Source of the DNA: Cerasicoccus arenae
GTDB taxonomy: Bacteria; Verrucomicrobiota; Verrucomicrobiia; Opitutales; Cerasicoccaceae
Length of the DNA stretch: 64,000 bases
Assembly (NCBI RefSeq): GCF_014651635.1
Contig: NZ_BMXG01000003.1
Coordinates: 62,001-126,000 of the forward strand
Direction of reading: 5' to 3'
In this document: in pieces, positions 45,571-55,016 of the stretch
Layout of the letters: the number at the start of each line of letters is the position of its first letter
Numbering within the stretch: the stretch's first letter is position 1
Position numbers and translations under genes: made by a program
The notes under the pieces: model-generated
Seen by the model: the letters and a program-made list of their open reading frames with translations, nothing else
Database searches by the model: none
Told to the model about the DNA's origin: nothing

Positions 45571-46887
45571 TTAATCGATTAAGTCTGCTGCCATCAGGTT
45601 GAGGTCGCCCTTGAGATGAGGTGGCTTCATTGGAATACGGCAGGTAATGCGTAGGCCACCGCCGGTTACGTTTTGCGCGGCAATCGTGCCGCCGTGTAGC
45701 TGGATGACGTGCTTGACGATGCTCAGGCCTAGGCCTGTGCCGCCCAGCTCGCGCGAACGCCCTTTGTCGACCCGGTAGAAGCGCTCAAAGATGTGTGGCA
45801 TGTCCTTATCCGGGATGCCGCAGCCGTCGTCCTCAACCTCCAGTAGGAAGTAGCCCCCGTCTCGTCCAGTACGGACAATGATGCGGGAGAAGCCTTTGGC
45901 GTAGCGCATCGCGTTGTCCAAGGTGTTTTGTAGCACCTGAGAGAATTTGATCGGATCGATGATGACCTCGTCGAGTTCGGAATCGAGGTCGCAGATGAGG
46001 GTTTGCTCATCAAGATTGAGGCGCGGCAAGAAGTTTTCCGTAATGTCGTGGATGAGCTTGCGAACCGAGCAGGATTGACGGTTGAGCGTGATCGCCTCGC
46101 CTTCCAAGCGCGAGAGCGTCAACAAGTCTTCAAGTAGCAGGTGCAGGCGCTCGACGTTCTTGGAGATTTTGTTCAGGAAGCGCAGCTGCTCATCGGAGCG
46201 CAGCTGTTCGTGGTCCTCAATGAGCGTGTCGGTAAATCCCTTGATGACAGTCACTGGCGTGCGTAATTCGTGGGAGACGTTGGCAACGAACTCTCGGCGG
46301 ACGTTTTCTAGCTTTTTGAGCCGGGTAATGTCGTGGAGCACGAAGAGGGTTAATGGGCGGCCCTCGGAGTCACTCTCTGGAATGCGCGCTCCAGCGACCT
46401 CCACAAACAAGTTGTCACGACCCCGTGAGATTTCGATCTCCTGCCAAGCAGGTGCAGAGCCGGCTTCGGCCAATTCCATGAACTCTAGGAAGCCTGCGCT
46501 TTTGAGCAGGCCCTCAAGGCGTCGCCCTTCGCAATTGGGCTCCAGCCCGAGCAGCTCGCGCGCGGCATGGTTGGCCATGACCAAGGCACTCCGATCATCT
46601 ACGATCAGTACGGCCTCGGTTAAATTACTGAGTGTCGTTTCGATTTGCCTCAGGTAGCCGATCTCTTGTCGCGAGGAGCGTTCATGCTCGGCCAGAAGCT
46701 CATTAACCAGTTTGGCGAGGCGATCCAGCCCGATGCCCTTCGCCCAGTTGCCATCTTCCTCAAATAGATACGGGCGGCGGTCCTCAATGGCGTCCACCAC
46801 TGTTAGCAACAGCCGTCGTACCCGTCGGTGGCGGAAGTAGTAAAACGCTGCAATCGCAGCAAATAATATGCTCAGGAAAGTCGTCAT
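45571..46887 (-). CDS. phoR: PhoR-type sensor histidine kinase
   Basis: A 438-residue inner-membrane kinase. One N-terminal helix (residues 3-18) is followed by a PAS domain (about 80-190), HisKA with NVSHELRTP (phospho-acceptor His206), and the ATPase with N-box NTLDNAMRYA, G1 DDGCGIP, F-box FERFYRV and G2 GTGLGLSIV. One helix and no large periplasmic domain is the PhoR layout, which senses phosphate through transporter/PhoU contacts. The start codon lies 12 bp after the phoB stop, so the two genes form an operon. The PhoR call rests on layout and the partner regulator. Confidence 0.88.
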   Translation of the reverse strand: MTTFLSILFAAIAAFYYFRHRRVRRLLLTVVDAIEDRRPYLFEEDGNWAKGIGLDRLAKLVNELLAEHERSSRQEIGYLRQIETTLSNLTEAVLIVDDRSALVMANHAARELLGLEPNCEGRRLEGLLKSAGFLEFMELAEAGSAPAWQEIEISRGRDNLFVEVAGARIPESDSEGRPLTLFVLHDITRLKKLENVRREFVANVSHELRTPVTVIKGFTDTLIEDHEQLRSDEQLRFLNKISKNVERLHLLLEDLLTLSRLEGEAITLNRQSCSVRKLIHDITENFLPRLNLDEQTLICDLDSELDEVIIDPIKFSQVLQNTLDNAMRYAKGFSRIIVRTGRDGGYFLLEVEDDGCGIPDKDMPHIFERFYRVDKGRSRELGGTGLGLSIVKHVIQLHGGTIAAQNVTGGGLRITCRIPMKPPHLKGDLNLMAADLID

Positions 46888-46899
46888 TGGCGGCAGGCA

Positions 46900-47607
46900 C
46901 TAATGCCCATCAACCGCACGATAGCCAACACCACGGACCGTTTCAATAATTCCTGCTTCCGGACCTAGTTTTTCCCGTAGGCGGCGGATGTGCGTGTCAA
47001 CTGTGCGCGTTTCGATGTCTGCCTCGTAATTCCATACATTGACCAGCAGATGCTCGCGGCTCTGCACCCTGCCCTTACGCTCCATTAGTAGGCGGAGGAG
47101 CTTAAATTCAGTCGCGGTCAGCTCAACAGGTGTTCCCGAGAGCGTGAGTCGATGTTTTTCCACATCAAGCATGACATTGGAGATCAACAAGGTGTTGCCC
47201 GGCTCATCGCTGCTGGGCCGCTCCATGCGCCGAAGTACAGCGGAAACACGAAGCAATAGTTCGCGCGAATCAAAGGGCTTGCCGATGTAGTCGTCTGCGC
47301 CTGTCTCCAGACCCTTCACGCGGTCTTCTGCCTCGCCCCGCGCCGTCAGAAAGACGATGGGGATGTCGCACATGCTTGGGTCCGCACGAAGCATCCGGCA
47401 AATTTGAATGCCGCTCAACTCGGGCATCATGATATCGAGGATAATCAAATCTGGCTGAAATTCACGCGCCCTGCCCATAATGAGCAGCGGGTCGTTGATC
47501 GTTGCCACGCGGAAACCCGCTTGGCGCAATTTATATTCCACCAACTCGGTGACATCGGGTTCGTCATCGACTACAAGTATTCGCTTTTCACCATCCTGGC
47601 TCATCAT
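46900..47607 (-). CDS. phoB: PhoB-type response regulator (OmpR family)
   Basis: A 235-residue regulator. The receiver domain (1-125) has acidic pair Asp14/15, phosphorylation site Asp58, Thr88 and Lys110; the C-terminal winged helix (about 140-230) has LTATEFKLLRLLMERKGRVQ and RTVDTHIRRLREKLG. It would activate phosphate-starvation genes when phosphorylated by PhoR. Direct repeats GTTACG with 11-bp period lie about 150 bp upstream of its start codon. The PhoB name is from domain pattern and partner; other OmpR-type roles are possible. Confidence 0.88.
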   Translation of the reverse strand: MMSQDGEKRILVVDDEPDVTELVEYKLRQAGFRVATINDPLLIMGRAREFQPDLIILDIMMPELSGIQICRMLRADPSMCDIPIVFLTARGEAEDRVKGLETGADDYIGKPFDSRELLLRVSAVLRRMERPSSDEPGNTLLISNVMLDVEKHRLTLSGTPVELTATEFKLLRLLMERKGRVQSREHLLVNVWNYEADIETRTVDTHIRRLREKLGPEAGIIETVRGVGYRAVDGH

Positions 47608-47687
47608 GCGGCCTGAATTAGGCGAATCAATTCACCTGGGCCAACTACTAAAGTAAGACTGATCAACAACTTGTCGATAAAACATTG

Positions 47688-47783
47688 TTACGGCGATCCG
47701 TAAGTCGTTGCTTGAAAGTTGTTTATGTTGAATTATACAGTTTAGCAAAATCTCGGTTACGGCCGGGTTACGCTCGTGTTACG
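47688..47783 (-). promoter_or_regulatory. phoB upstream region: 11-bp direct repeats and a palindrome
   Basis: GTTACG occurs at 47756, 47767 and 47778, exactly 11 bp apart; on the phoB coding strand this reads CGTAAC three times. Nearer the gene, TTACGG-CGAT-CCGTAA (47688-47703) is a palindrome sharing the same core. Eleven-bp direct repeats suit a dimeric OmpR-family regulator, so autoregulation by PhoB is the simplest reading. Confidence 0.6.
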
Positions 47784-47834
47784 GCGGCACCGGCAACGTC
47801 ACATTTCATTGAAGAAAAGAGCATTTGTCCTCCA

Positions 47835-49769
47835 CTACTCTGCTGCTGACGCTTGAAGTGAAATGAGCAAGAGGCTTATGTCTGCCGGATTGACACCGCT
47901 GATACGGCCAGCCTGAGCTAGTGTCTGCGGACGAACCTCATTCAGCTTGACCGCGCTTTCCTTGCGCAAGCCACGTACTTTTAAGAAATCCAAATCACGC
48001 GGAAGTTTGATTTTCTCCAAATTTCGGAGCCGGGCAATGTGCTTGGATTCACGCTCCAAGTAGCCACGGTATTTTACGCGATAGATGACCTCGGCCTGAA
48101 TCGGCTGACTTAAGAGCAGGAAGTTGGGTGGTAGCTGGATGGTCGCGAGATCGTCTGTCTTGCGGACTAAGTCACCGGCCAGGCCGCCTTTGATTCGGAT
48201 GCGCTCCAGCTCCTCTGTCCAATGGTGTACTGCCCGTGATTTTTCCGCGATTCGCTCAGCACGCACATTATCGACAAGCCCAAAGGCACGGACTTGATCT
48301 AGGAGGCGAATCTCTGCGCTGCCGTGATTAAAAAGTAATCGATGCTCGGCACGGCTGGTAAACATGCGATACGGCTCGCGGGTTCCTTTGGTGACGAGAT
48401 CATCAATGAGCACGCCAATGTAAGCCTCGTCGCGTCCAATGATGAGCGGGGCCTCGTTACGTATTTTTGCGACGGCATTAACGCCAGCAACTAGGCCTTG
48501 GGCCCCAGCTTCTTCGTAACCCGAGGTGCCGTTGATCTGTCCGGCAAAGAAGAGGTTTTCCACTTTCTTCGATTCGAGGGACGGAAAAAGCTGTGTGGGT
48601 GGAGCAAAATCATATTCCACCGCATAGGCCGGGCGTAGCATGACCACATTTTCCAAACCTTCGATACTGCGAAGCATATCGAGTTGAACGTCAAAAGGAA
48701 GGCTAGTACTGACCCCATTTACATACCATTCGTCCGTACAGCGCCCTTCAGGCTCCAAATAGACCATGTGGGACAATTTGTCCTCAAATTTGACGTATTT
48801 GTCCTCGATGCTCGGGCAATAGCGTGGACCGACCCCTTCGATCGCTCCTGCATAGAGTGCTGAACGGTGTAAATTGGAGCGAACGACCTCTGCAGTCTGG
48901 GCTGTCGTGCGTGTGGACCAGCAGGAAACTTGATCGCTGCCTGGATGCCAGCCTACCTTCCGTTGGCCAAATTGTTCCACGTGGAACAATTCCTCGGCAA
49001 TGTCCCCTGCCCCACCTTGCGATTGTTCCACGTGGAACAGTTCCCGGCCTAAACGTGTATCGTAAAATGCGAACAGTGTTGGCACTGCATCACCGTCTTG
49101 GCGCTCGCACTGCTCAAAATTGATGCTCGAACCAATGATTCGCGGCGGTGTGCCCGTTTTGAGGCGTTGAAGTTCAATTCCGGCCTCCAAAAAGCTCGCC
49201 GATAGCCCTTTGGCGCTAAAGTCGCCTAAACGGCCGCCTTCATTTTTCTTGTCGCCGATGTGCATTAGCCCTCGGAGGAAGGTTCCAGTTGTCACGACGA
49301 CCGTTTTTCCGTAAAACTCGGTGCCAAAACTCGTTTTTACACCCACGACGCGGTCGCCCTCGAAAATCAGGCCTTCGACCATCGCTTGAAACAGCGTCAG
49401 CCCAGACTGTAGCTCGATGGTGTGTTTTAGGCGGAATTGATAGGCCTTTTTGTCGCATTGTGCCCGTGGGGCTTGGACGGCTGGTCCCTTGGATGAATTA
49501 AGCAAACGAAATTGGATGGCAGTCGTATCGGCATTCACGCCCATTTCGCCGCCCAGAGCGTCGATTTCCCGCACCATGTGGCCTTTGGCCTGGCCGCCAA
49601 TCGCTGGATTACAGCTCATTTGGCCGATTGTATCGACGTTTCCGGTTAGTAAGAGCACATCTGCGCCGCGGCGCGCCGCCGCTAATGCGGCTTCACAGCC
49701 AGCGTGGCCTGCGCCACAAACGATCACCTCGTAAGGTGAATTAGGTCCAAATTTGAGCGGTGGTTTCAT
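47835..49769 (-). CDS. mnmG: tRNA uridine-5-carboxymethylaminomethyl modification enzyme
   Basis: A 644-residue FAD enzyme (gidA) that with MnmE makes cmnm5U34 in certain tRNAs. ATG at 49769 overlaps the mnmE stop as ATGA. FAD motif [77 protein letters not shown] and [11 protein letters not shown] are all present. Residues about 240-279 form an insertion relative to the usual sequence, containing LFHVEQ twice (244-249, 261-266); both are encoded by perfect parS palindromes. The C-terminal helical domain is complete. Confidence 0.96.
   Translation of the reverse strand: MKPPLKFGPNSPYEVIVCGAGHAGCEAALAAARRGADVLLLTGNVDTIGQMSCNPAIGGQAKGHMVREIDALGGEMGVNADTTAIQFRLLNSSKGPAVQAPRAQCDKKAYQFRLKHTIELQSGLTLFQAMVEGLIFEGDRVVGVKTSFGTEFYGKTVVVTTGTFLRGLMHIGDKKNEGGRLGDFSAKGLSASFLEAGIELQRLKTGTPPRIIGSSINFEQCERQDGDAVPTLFAFYDTRLGRELFHVEQSQGGAGDIAEELFHVEQFGQRKVGWHPGSDQVSCWSTRTTAQTAEVVRSNLHRSALYAGAIEGVGPRYCPSIEDKYVKFEDKLSHMVYLEPEGRCTDEWYVNGVSTSLPFDVQLDMLRSIEGLENVVMLRPAYAVEYDFAPPTQLFPSLESKKVENLFFAGQINGTSGYEEAGAQGLVAGVNAVAKIRNEAPLIIGRDEAYIGVLIDDLVTKGTREPYRMFTSRAEHRLLFNHGSAEIRLLDQVRAFGLVDNVRAERIAEKSRAVHHWTEELERIRIKGGLAGDLVRKTDDLATIQLPPNFLLLSQPIQAEVIYRVKYRGYLERESKHIARLRNLEKIKLPRDLDFLKVRGLRKESAVKLNEVRPQTLAQAGRISGVNPADISLLLISLQASAAE
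48973..48988. other. parS centromere-like site 1
   Basis: TGTTCCACGTGGAACA, a perfect 16-bp palindrome matching the ParB-binding parS consensus TGTTNCACGTGNAACA; with flanks the palindrome extends to 20 bp (48971-48990). It lies inside the mnmG coding region. parS sites nucleate ParB partition complexes near replication origins. parA and parB are not in the window. Confidence 0.85.
49024..49039. other. parS centromere-like site 2
   Basis: A second identical TGTTCCACGTGGAACA, 51 bp (17 codons) after the first and in the same reading frame of mnmG, so both encode the same LFHVEQ-type residues. Two sites this close are typical of a parS cluster. Confidence 0.85.
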
Positions 49770-51124
49770 TTTCCTATACAAAATGCAGCAAATAGCTTAT
49801 CGAGCATGTCTTCGTTATCGACCTTGCCAATCACTTCGCCAAAGCAGGCTAGTGCGTCACGTAGCCCTGCGGCAGCTAATTCAGCGGGGCAATCATCCCG
49901 TAAGCCAGTGCGGGCCTCGTCAATGGCAATGCGTGCCTGTCGTAAGGCGTTCGCATGGCGGGTGGAGACCATTAATTCGTCTGGGCCGGGTGCCATGCGG
50001 TCACTTTCCAGTGTTTGCTGGATGCGCGTTCGCAATTCGCTCAGGCCAGCGCCCTCAGTCAAAGACACGCGCACACGCGGATGGCCGGGCAGGACGTCGA
50101 TGAAGGCGGGGTGGGGAGGTAGGTCGATTTTGTTCTCTACGACGAGCACGCGATGCTCCAGTAGGCGTTTCTCGACAACATCGGGGAAGTGTGGGGCAGG
50201 GGAGGACTGATCGACAACAACGAGCAGGAAGTCAGCGTCCTGGACCTGCTGGAGTGTTTTCGCAATGCCTTGGCGCTCAATGTCAGCAGATGTCTCACGC
50301 AGGCCGGCGGTATCGACCAATTGTAGACCGTAGCTGCCGATCATGATTCGCTCGGTAAGAAAATCGCGTGTTGTGCCGGGCTCTGCACTGACAATTGCTC
50401 GGTCTTCGCCCATGAGAGCATTGAGCAGGCTGCTTTTGCCGGCATTGGGCTCCCCCATGATCACCGTGCGGATGCCTTCATGGAGCAACGTTTTGTAATG
50501 GCTGGTTTCGATGAGCTCTCCGAGTTCGCAAGAGAGGGCAGCAAGTGCGGACGTTGGCCCTGCCTGGTCTTCGGGTGGTAAATCCTCTTCAGGGAAATCA
50601 ATGTAGGCTTCGATTGCTGCGATGACCGACAAGAGGCGATCGGTCAGCTCCAGCATTTTCCGCCCAATTGCTCCGTCAAGTTGTCGCCGGGCAACCTGTA
50701 ATGCCTGATCGCTCCGCGCAGATATCAAATCTGCAACCGCCTCTGCCTGGCTGAGATCCAGCTTGCCGTTGAGGAAAGCCGTGCGTGTGAATTCGCCTGC
50801 TTCAGCCATGCGGCAGCCGCGGGCCAAGAGGTCTTCAGTCACGTTTTGTACGATAAGCGGGTTCCCGTGTAGGGATAATTCCAAACAAGGCTCTCCAGTA
50901 TAGCTGCGTTTTTCGGGGAAATAAACAGCGAGGCAGTTGTCTAAAATATTGCCAGTCAGCGACTTGTAATTAACCAGGCAGGCTTTTCGTGGATTGGCGG
51001 ACAATTCAGGGCCCAAGCAATCGGCCGCGAGTTGCGGGCAAAGTGGTCCTGATATGCGCACGACAGCGAGCGCAGATTCTCCGTAAGGTGTGGCTGAAGC
51101 CACGATGGTATCACCCATAGGCAT
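49766..51124 (-). CDS. mnmE: tRNA modification GTPase
   Basis: A 452-residue GTPase (452 aa if it starts at 51124, 450 aa from the next ATG at 51118). The N-terminal formyl-tetrahydrofolate-binding domain contains [20 protein letters not shown] and [19 protein letters not shown]; the G domain has the P-loop GEPNAGKSS (224-232) and G3 DTAGLRE; the protein ends in CIGK, the family's catalytic cysteine motif. It acts with MnmG, whose gene overlaps by 4 bp on the same strand, so it is the first gene of the operon. Confidence 0.96.
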   Translation of the reverse strand: MPMGDTIVASATPYGESALAVVRISGPLCPQLAADCLGPELSANPRKACLVNYKSLTGNILDNCLAVYFPEKRSYTGEPCLELSLHGNPLIVQNVTEDLLARGCRMAEAGEFTRTAFLNGKLDLSQAEAVADLISARSDQALQVARRQLDGAIGRKMLELTDRLLSVIAAIEAYIDFPEEDLPPEDQAGPTSALAALSCELGELIETSHYKTLLHEGIRTVIMGEPNAGKSSLLNALMGEDRAIVSAEPGTTRDFLTERIMIGSYGLQLVDTAGLRETSADIERQGIAKTLQQVQDADFLLVVVDQSSPAPHFPDVVEKRLLEHRVLVVENKIDLPPHPAFIDVLPGHPRVRVSLTEGAGLSELRTRIQQTLESDRMAPGPDELMVSTRHANALRQARIAIDEARTGLRDDCPAELAAAGLRDALACFGEVIGKVDNEDMLDKLFAAFCIGK

Positions 51125-51169
51125 GGCGGCGCATTAAAGCAGCGCCTGCGGAAAGTTCACGCTTAAAGA

Positions 51170-51487
51170 TTAATTAGCTGGCCAACCCCAAAGGCGAGGG
51201 AGGAGCAGTTGTAGGTAAATCAGGGTCAGGAGCGCACAGTACTGGCAGACTTGGCGATGACGAGACTCGTGATTTTCGCGGTAAATGGACCGTGCACCAT
51301 AGATGATTGCGAGTATCCCGATGACGAGCAAGAGGGGGGGGGAGCAGAGCATGGCGCTTCCTGACCCCCAATAAACCGCGAAGCTGAGCATGACATAGAG
51401 GCTTGGCGCGAGCATGACTGGCAAAAGCCAGTCACGGCGTTGGGGAGTCGTGATCGGAAACGGATGCTTACTGACGACGGCGCTCAT
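51170..51487 (-). CDS. Small membrane protein
   Basis: A 105-residue protein with hydrophobic segments at about 20-40, 45-65 and 82-97; no family recognised. It lies between recA and mnmE on the same strand. A 9-G run (51334-51342 on plus) encodes Pro-Pro within the second helix and keeps the frame. The start codon ATG at 51487 follows AT-rich DNA. Function unknown. Confidence 0.6.
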   Translation of the reverse strand: MSAVVSKHPFPITTPQRRDWLLPVMLAPSLYVMLSFAVYWGSGSAMLCSPPLLLVIGILAIIYGARSIYRENHESRHRQVCQYCALLTLIYLQLLLPRLWGWPAN

Positions 51488-51559
51488 GTTATAGATAATA
51501 TAACTCAGTTTTCGGTGAGATCAACTTCAATAGCGCGAGTCGTGGCTAAATATGAGCGC

Positions 51560-51572
51560 GGGGGGGGGGGGG
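51560..51572. repeat. 13-G homopolymer directly after the recA stop codon
   Basis: The tract touches the recA stop (CTA at 51573-51575 on plus). Length changes would not alter RecA but could affect the 3' end of its mRNA. On the recA strand it is C13. Confidence 0.85.
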
Positions 51573-52667
51573 CTAATTCTTCTCGTTTTCGCTGTCGGCA
51601 CTGTCTTCGTCGTCGAGGTTCGCAATTGAGTCACCGCCATGGACTTCGACTTTGCCGAGGATGATTTCGGTAATTTCCTTCATCGCTTCCGGGTGTTGGG
51701 CGAGGTATTCCTTGGCATTTTCACGGCCTTGGCCGATCAAATCGCCCTTGTAGCTGATCCAGGCACCCTTCTTTTCGAGCACTTTGTGCTCAATGCCGAG
51801 GTCGAGGACGGAGCCTGTGCGGGAGATGCCTTCATTATACATGATGTCGAATTCGCATTCGGTGAAGGGGGGGGCTACCTTGTTCTTCACGACCTTCATG
51901 CGCGTGCGGTTGCCGATGACGGAGCCATCAGTCGACTTGATCTGGCCAATGCGACGGATGTCCATGCGGACGGAGGAGAAAAACTTCAGCGCACGGCCAC
52001 CGGGGGTGGTTTCCGGGCTGCCAAACATAACCCCGATCTTTTCGCGTATCTGATTGGTAAACAGGCAGATGCATTGCGTGCGGTTGATGGCGGCGGTCAG
52101 GCGGCGCATGGCTTGGCTCATCATGCGGGCCTGTAGGCCGACGGTTGAATCACCAAATTGGCCGTCGAGCTCGTTCTTTGAAACCAGGGCAGCGACCGAG
52201 TCGATCACGATAATATCGACTGCGCCGGAGCGGATCAGCGTCTCAGTGATGTTAAGGGCGTCTTCGCCGGATTCGGGCTGGGCGACCATCAGATTTTCGA
52301 GATCCACACCAACAATTTTCGCATAACGGGGGTCGAGCGCGTGCTCCACGTCTACAAACACCGCATTACCGCCTTCACGTTGGGCTTGGGCGATGATGCT
52401 CAAACAGAAAGTAGTTTTACCTGAAGACTCTGGGCCATAAATTTCGCAGATACGCCCCTTGGGCAGACCGCCTACGCCGAGCGCCAAGTCGAGTGCGACC
52501 GAGCCGGTGGAAATGACTTCGATGTTCTTCTTGGCCGCCTCACCCATCTTCATGATGGCCCCGTCACCAAATTGCTTGTTGATAGCGGAAATCGCGAAAT
52601 CGAGCGCCTTGTTGTCGCGCTTGTCAGAGGTGAATTTTGTCGTGGTGGTTTTCTTTGCTGCGGCCAT
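51573..52667 (-). CDS. recA: Recombinase A
   Basis: A 364-residue strand-exchange ATPase. Walker [10 protein letters not shown] (78-86) and the loop regions [29 protein letters not shown] and [15 protein letters not shown] are canonical; the C-terminus is acidic ([13 protein letters not shown]), as usual. It drives homologous recombination and LexA cleavage. Upstream there is only a TGTGA-N8-TCACA dyad (52747-52764) and no clear LexA box. A C8 run (51867-51874) encodes Pro-Pro in frame. Confidence 0.98.
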   Translation of the reverse strand: MAAAKKTTTTKFTSDKRDNKALDFAISAINKQFGDGAIMKMGEAAKKNIEVISTGSVALDLALGVGGLPKGRICEIYGPESSGKTTFCLSIIAQAQREGGNAVFVDVEHALDPRYAKIVGVDLENLMVAQPESGEDALNITETLIRSGAVDIIVIDSVAALVSKNELDGQFGDSTVGLQARMMSQAMRRLTAAINRTQCICLFTNQIREKIGVMFGSPETTPGGRALKFFSSVRMDIRRIGQIKSTDGSVIGNRTRMKVVKNKVAPPFTECEFDIMYNEGISRTGSVLDLGIEHKVLEKKGAWISYKGDLIGQGRENAKEYLAQHPEAMKEITEIILGKVEVHGGDSIANLDDEDSADSENEKN

Positions 52668-52807
52668 GGTTCGTTATGTAATTGGTTATTTATTAAAGTA
52701 GATTATTGAGCAATTTTCCCAGATTTTAACGGGGACGCAAGTTCATTGTGACTTATTGTTCACATTATTTGCAATTCTTTGACCTGCAATGGTTTACGCG
52801 CTATTTT

Positions 52808-53254
52808 CTAGCGAAGTGCGTGTGGATGACGTAAAAACAGCACGGTTGGGGCCTGGATGAGCGCCGTGAAAATCATCAGGCTTTGGCAGGCTGGCGGAGC
52901 TGGTTTCAGGCCCGCTTCCGAGGCGTAAAGGTTCTGAAACATCAGGTCGATCACCATCAAAAAGGCAAAGCCCGCCGAGAGCACGGCTAGCAGCGTAAAG
53001 AGCGTGCGCCAGAGCATTTTTCCCGTGATTTTGCGCCACGGCAGAATGAGCAGCACACCGTAGACCAAGAAGTAAATGGCCTCGGCGTTGAGCAGGGCGG
53101 CGGGCGGCTGATGCCCTCCCCAGCGCGCGGCGTTGAACGGAACCAGAGCGATCAAGAACAGCCCCACGGCAACTCCAGCAGCGCGGGAATAGGCGAGCCC
53201 CTTGCGTGTTTCGGCGGGGATTTCGCTGTTTGAATGAAACGTGGCGGGCGTCAT
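52808..53254 (-). CDS. Four-span membrane protein of unknown function
   Basis: The ATG at 53254 is used (148 aa); a GTG six codons upstream (53272) is an alternative. Helices lie at about 27-44, 57-73, 85-105 and 122-137, with a cytoplasmic linker WRKITGKMLWR. No family motif. It stands alone between recA and queG, and downstream of it on the minus strand is the recA promoter. Confidence 0.6.
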   Translation of the reverse strand: MTPATFHSNSEIPAETRKGLAYSRAAGVAVGLFLIALVPFNAARWGGHQPPAALLNAEAIYFLVYGVLLILPWRKITGKMLWRTLFTLLAVLSAGFAFLMVIDLMFQNLYASEAGLKPAPPACQSLMIFTALIQAPTVLFLRHPHALR

Positions 53255-53417
53255 CGAGGGATTAGCGTTCACTCAATCAACAGAACAGGCTTTCAAAAAT
53301 CGGCAACACCCAACCACAGGTTCAAGGGAGTTTTTTGCGCAGCGGCGCGTGGCCAGACGGTAGAATAAGGGTATTATCGGTGCTAGGAGGATCGGTTTTG
53401 GGGAGAGGCAGAGGTGC

Positions 53418-53444
53418 GGCGCGGGGACGCGCCTGCGCTACCTT
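53418..53444. repeat. Dispersed GC-rich hairpin repeat, copy A
   Basis: A 27-nt sequence here is the exact reverse complement of 63290-63316. It contains GGCGCG-GGGA-CGCGCC, a perfect 6-bp hairpin with a 4-nt loop, followed by TGCGCTACC. Intergenic, as REP/BIME-type elements are. The copies are 9.8 kb apart and in opposite orientation. Confidence 0.75.
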
Positions 53445-53480
53445 CGATGTCTTTATGCCGGGGAGATTTGCCAAGGGGAT

Positions 53481-54503
53481 TTATCCGCACAATGCGTTTG
53501 CCCGGTCTTCGATCTCCTTGATTGCCCATTGTGCATGTTCGGCGGCGAGGGCGTCGTCTGAGTCGGCGATTTTTCTTAGCGTGGGTAAATCATCTGTCTC
53601 GCCGATGTTGCCCAAGGCAACGCAGACATTGCGCCGCCAGCGGCTGAGGCCAGCGCGCTTGATCGGCGTGCCAGCGAAGGTGGCGGTAAAGTCGTCTTCG
53701 GTCCAGCCGAGCATTTCGTGTAGGTCAGGGTAGGGGCGGGGGGCGAACTTTGTTTCTTGGGTGATGCGGGCCCAGCGATTCCACGGGCAAACGTCCAGAC
53801 ATTCGTCACAGCCGTAGATGCGGTCACCGATTGCGCGGCGAAACTCCAGCGGGATTGCCCCTTTGTGCTCAATGGTCAGGTAGGAAATGCAGCGGCGGGC
53901 ATCAAGCTGGTAGGGGCCGGTAATGGCTTGCGTGGGGCAGGCGTCGACGCAGCGCGTGCACTTGCCGCAGTGTTCGCGGGCGGGTTCGTCGGGGGGCAGC
54001 TCAAGCGTGGTGAAGATGAATCCGAGGAATAGCCAAGTGCCATGGTCGCCATTGAGGAGGATCGTGCTCTTGCCCTGCCAACCTAAGCCAGCCTGCGCGG
54101 CAATGGGCTTTTCCATGACGGGGCCGGTGTCGACGTAGGGTTTTTGATCGCCGTGAAATTCTTCCCGCATGACGCGGCATAGGCGCTTGAGCTTTTGCAG
54201 AACCGTCTTGTGGTAATCCGCGCCCAGCGCGTATTTGGCAATGCGGCCGCGGCGCTCGGGTTCGGGCTGATAATAATTTAAGCCCAGGCAAATAATGCTT
54301 CGCGCTTCGGGGATAATGTTTTCTGGTGCCAGGCGTCGCTCGTTGTTGCGCTCGAGCCAAGACATCTCGCCATGTTGCCCCTCAGCGATCCATTGCAGAT
54401 AATACTCCCGCCGCAACTCTGCCTCTAACGGCGCGACACCAAAGGCATCAAAGCCTTCCGCCTGCGCCAGCTCTTGGAGCCGCGTTTTGAGATCAAGGGA
54501 CAT
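53481..54503 (-). CDS. queG: Epoxyqueuosine reductase
   Basis: A 340-residue cobalamin/iron-sulfur enzyme performing the last step of queuosine synthesis in tRNA. Two 4Fe-4S clusters are visible: CGKCTRCVDACP near residue 180 and CDECLDVCPWNRWA near 230. The N-terminal GVAPLEAE and SWLERNNERR-type region and the C-terminal HEAT-like repeat (NVCVALGNIG) match QueG. The cytoplasmic length is normal. Four 7-bp tandem repeats lie 11 bp upstream of the start. Confidence 0.95.
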   Translation of the reverse strand: MSLDLKTRLQELAQAEGFDAFGVAPLEAELRREYYLQWIAEGQHGEMSWLERNNERRLAPENIIPEARSIICLGLNYYQPEPERRGRIAKYALGADYHKTVLQKLKRLCRVMREEFHGDQKPYVDTGPVMEKPIAAQAGLGWQGKSTILLNGDHGTWLFLGFIFTTLELPPDEPAREHCGKCTRCVDACPTQAITGPYQLDARRCISYLTIEHKGAIPLEFRRAIGDRIYGCDECLDVCPWNRWARITQETKFAPRPYPDLHEMLGWTEDDFTATFAGTPIKRAGLSRWRRNVCVALGNIGETDDLPTLRKIADSDDALAAEHAQWAIKEIEDRANALCG

Positions 54504-54513
54504 GGTTGGGGAA

Positions 54514-54541
54514 GGTTAAAGATTAAAGGCTAAAGGTTAAA
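54514..54541. repeat. Four tandem 7-bp repeats upstream of queG
   Basis: GGTTAAA, GATTAAA, GGCTAAA and GGTTAAA stand in direct succession (54514-54541), 11 bp before the queG start codon in the likely leader or promoter. Copy-number change could tune expression. The rest of the gap to 54686 shows nothing else. Confidence 0.55.
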
Positions 54542-54686
54542 GTAGGAAAAATAGTAGGTTCTAAATAGAAGGGGCAGACTTCTCGGCGGGAGGATGTCAT
54601 TGACTCTGGAATTTCCCCATACGTGAAATATTTTTAAAATAAGGTAGGCACTGGTGCTTTTTTTTATTCATGTGATAAGTAGAAGC

Positions 54687-54818
54687 ATGATTTGGATAGC
54701 AACATTGATCATTTTGGGCGGGGGCACTTTTCTGGCCTACGCCTACCAGCGCAAATGGTTTTTCCTGAGCGTTCTGGACGAAGAAAAATACGAACGCGAA
54801 AAGCCTCTGTTTAAGTAG
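54687..54818 (+). CDS. Small single-span membrane protein (43 aa)
   Basis: ATG at 54687 to TAG at 54818. One N-terminal hydrophobic helix (MIWIATLIILGGGTFLAYAY) is followed by QRKWFFLSVLDEEKYERE and a basic tail KPLFK. AGAAG precedes the start. Too small for reliable family assignment; the shape is that of a regulatory or assembly membrane peptide. Confidence 0.55.
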   Translation: MIWIATLIILGGGTFLAYAYQRKWFFLSVLDEEKYEREKPLFK

Positions 54819-55016
54819 GGCTGGTTGGCCGGTGCGTGCTTTCTGGCGATTTGCCGGGAGGATGGCGTTCTGCCGAAGGATTTTCGCCAGCGCCGGGTGC
54901 TTCTCATTACATCGCTTAATAAGAGCGTGAAGCAAATGCGGTTCTTGAGCCAAGTAAATTGCTGGCGGTAAATATAAGCGTGAAAAGCAGCGGGCGGGCG
55001 CGTAGGCTGCCAGACA

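Noticed and set aside
52747-52764. LexA or CRP site upstream of recA
   Set aside because: TGTGA-N8-TCACA is a weak dyad; spacing differs from CRP (N6) and no SOS-box pattern such as TGTTC-N4-GAACA is present.
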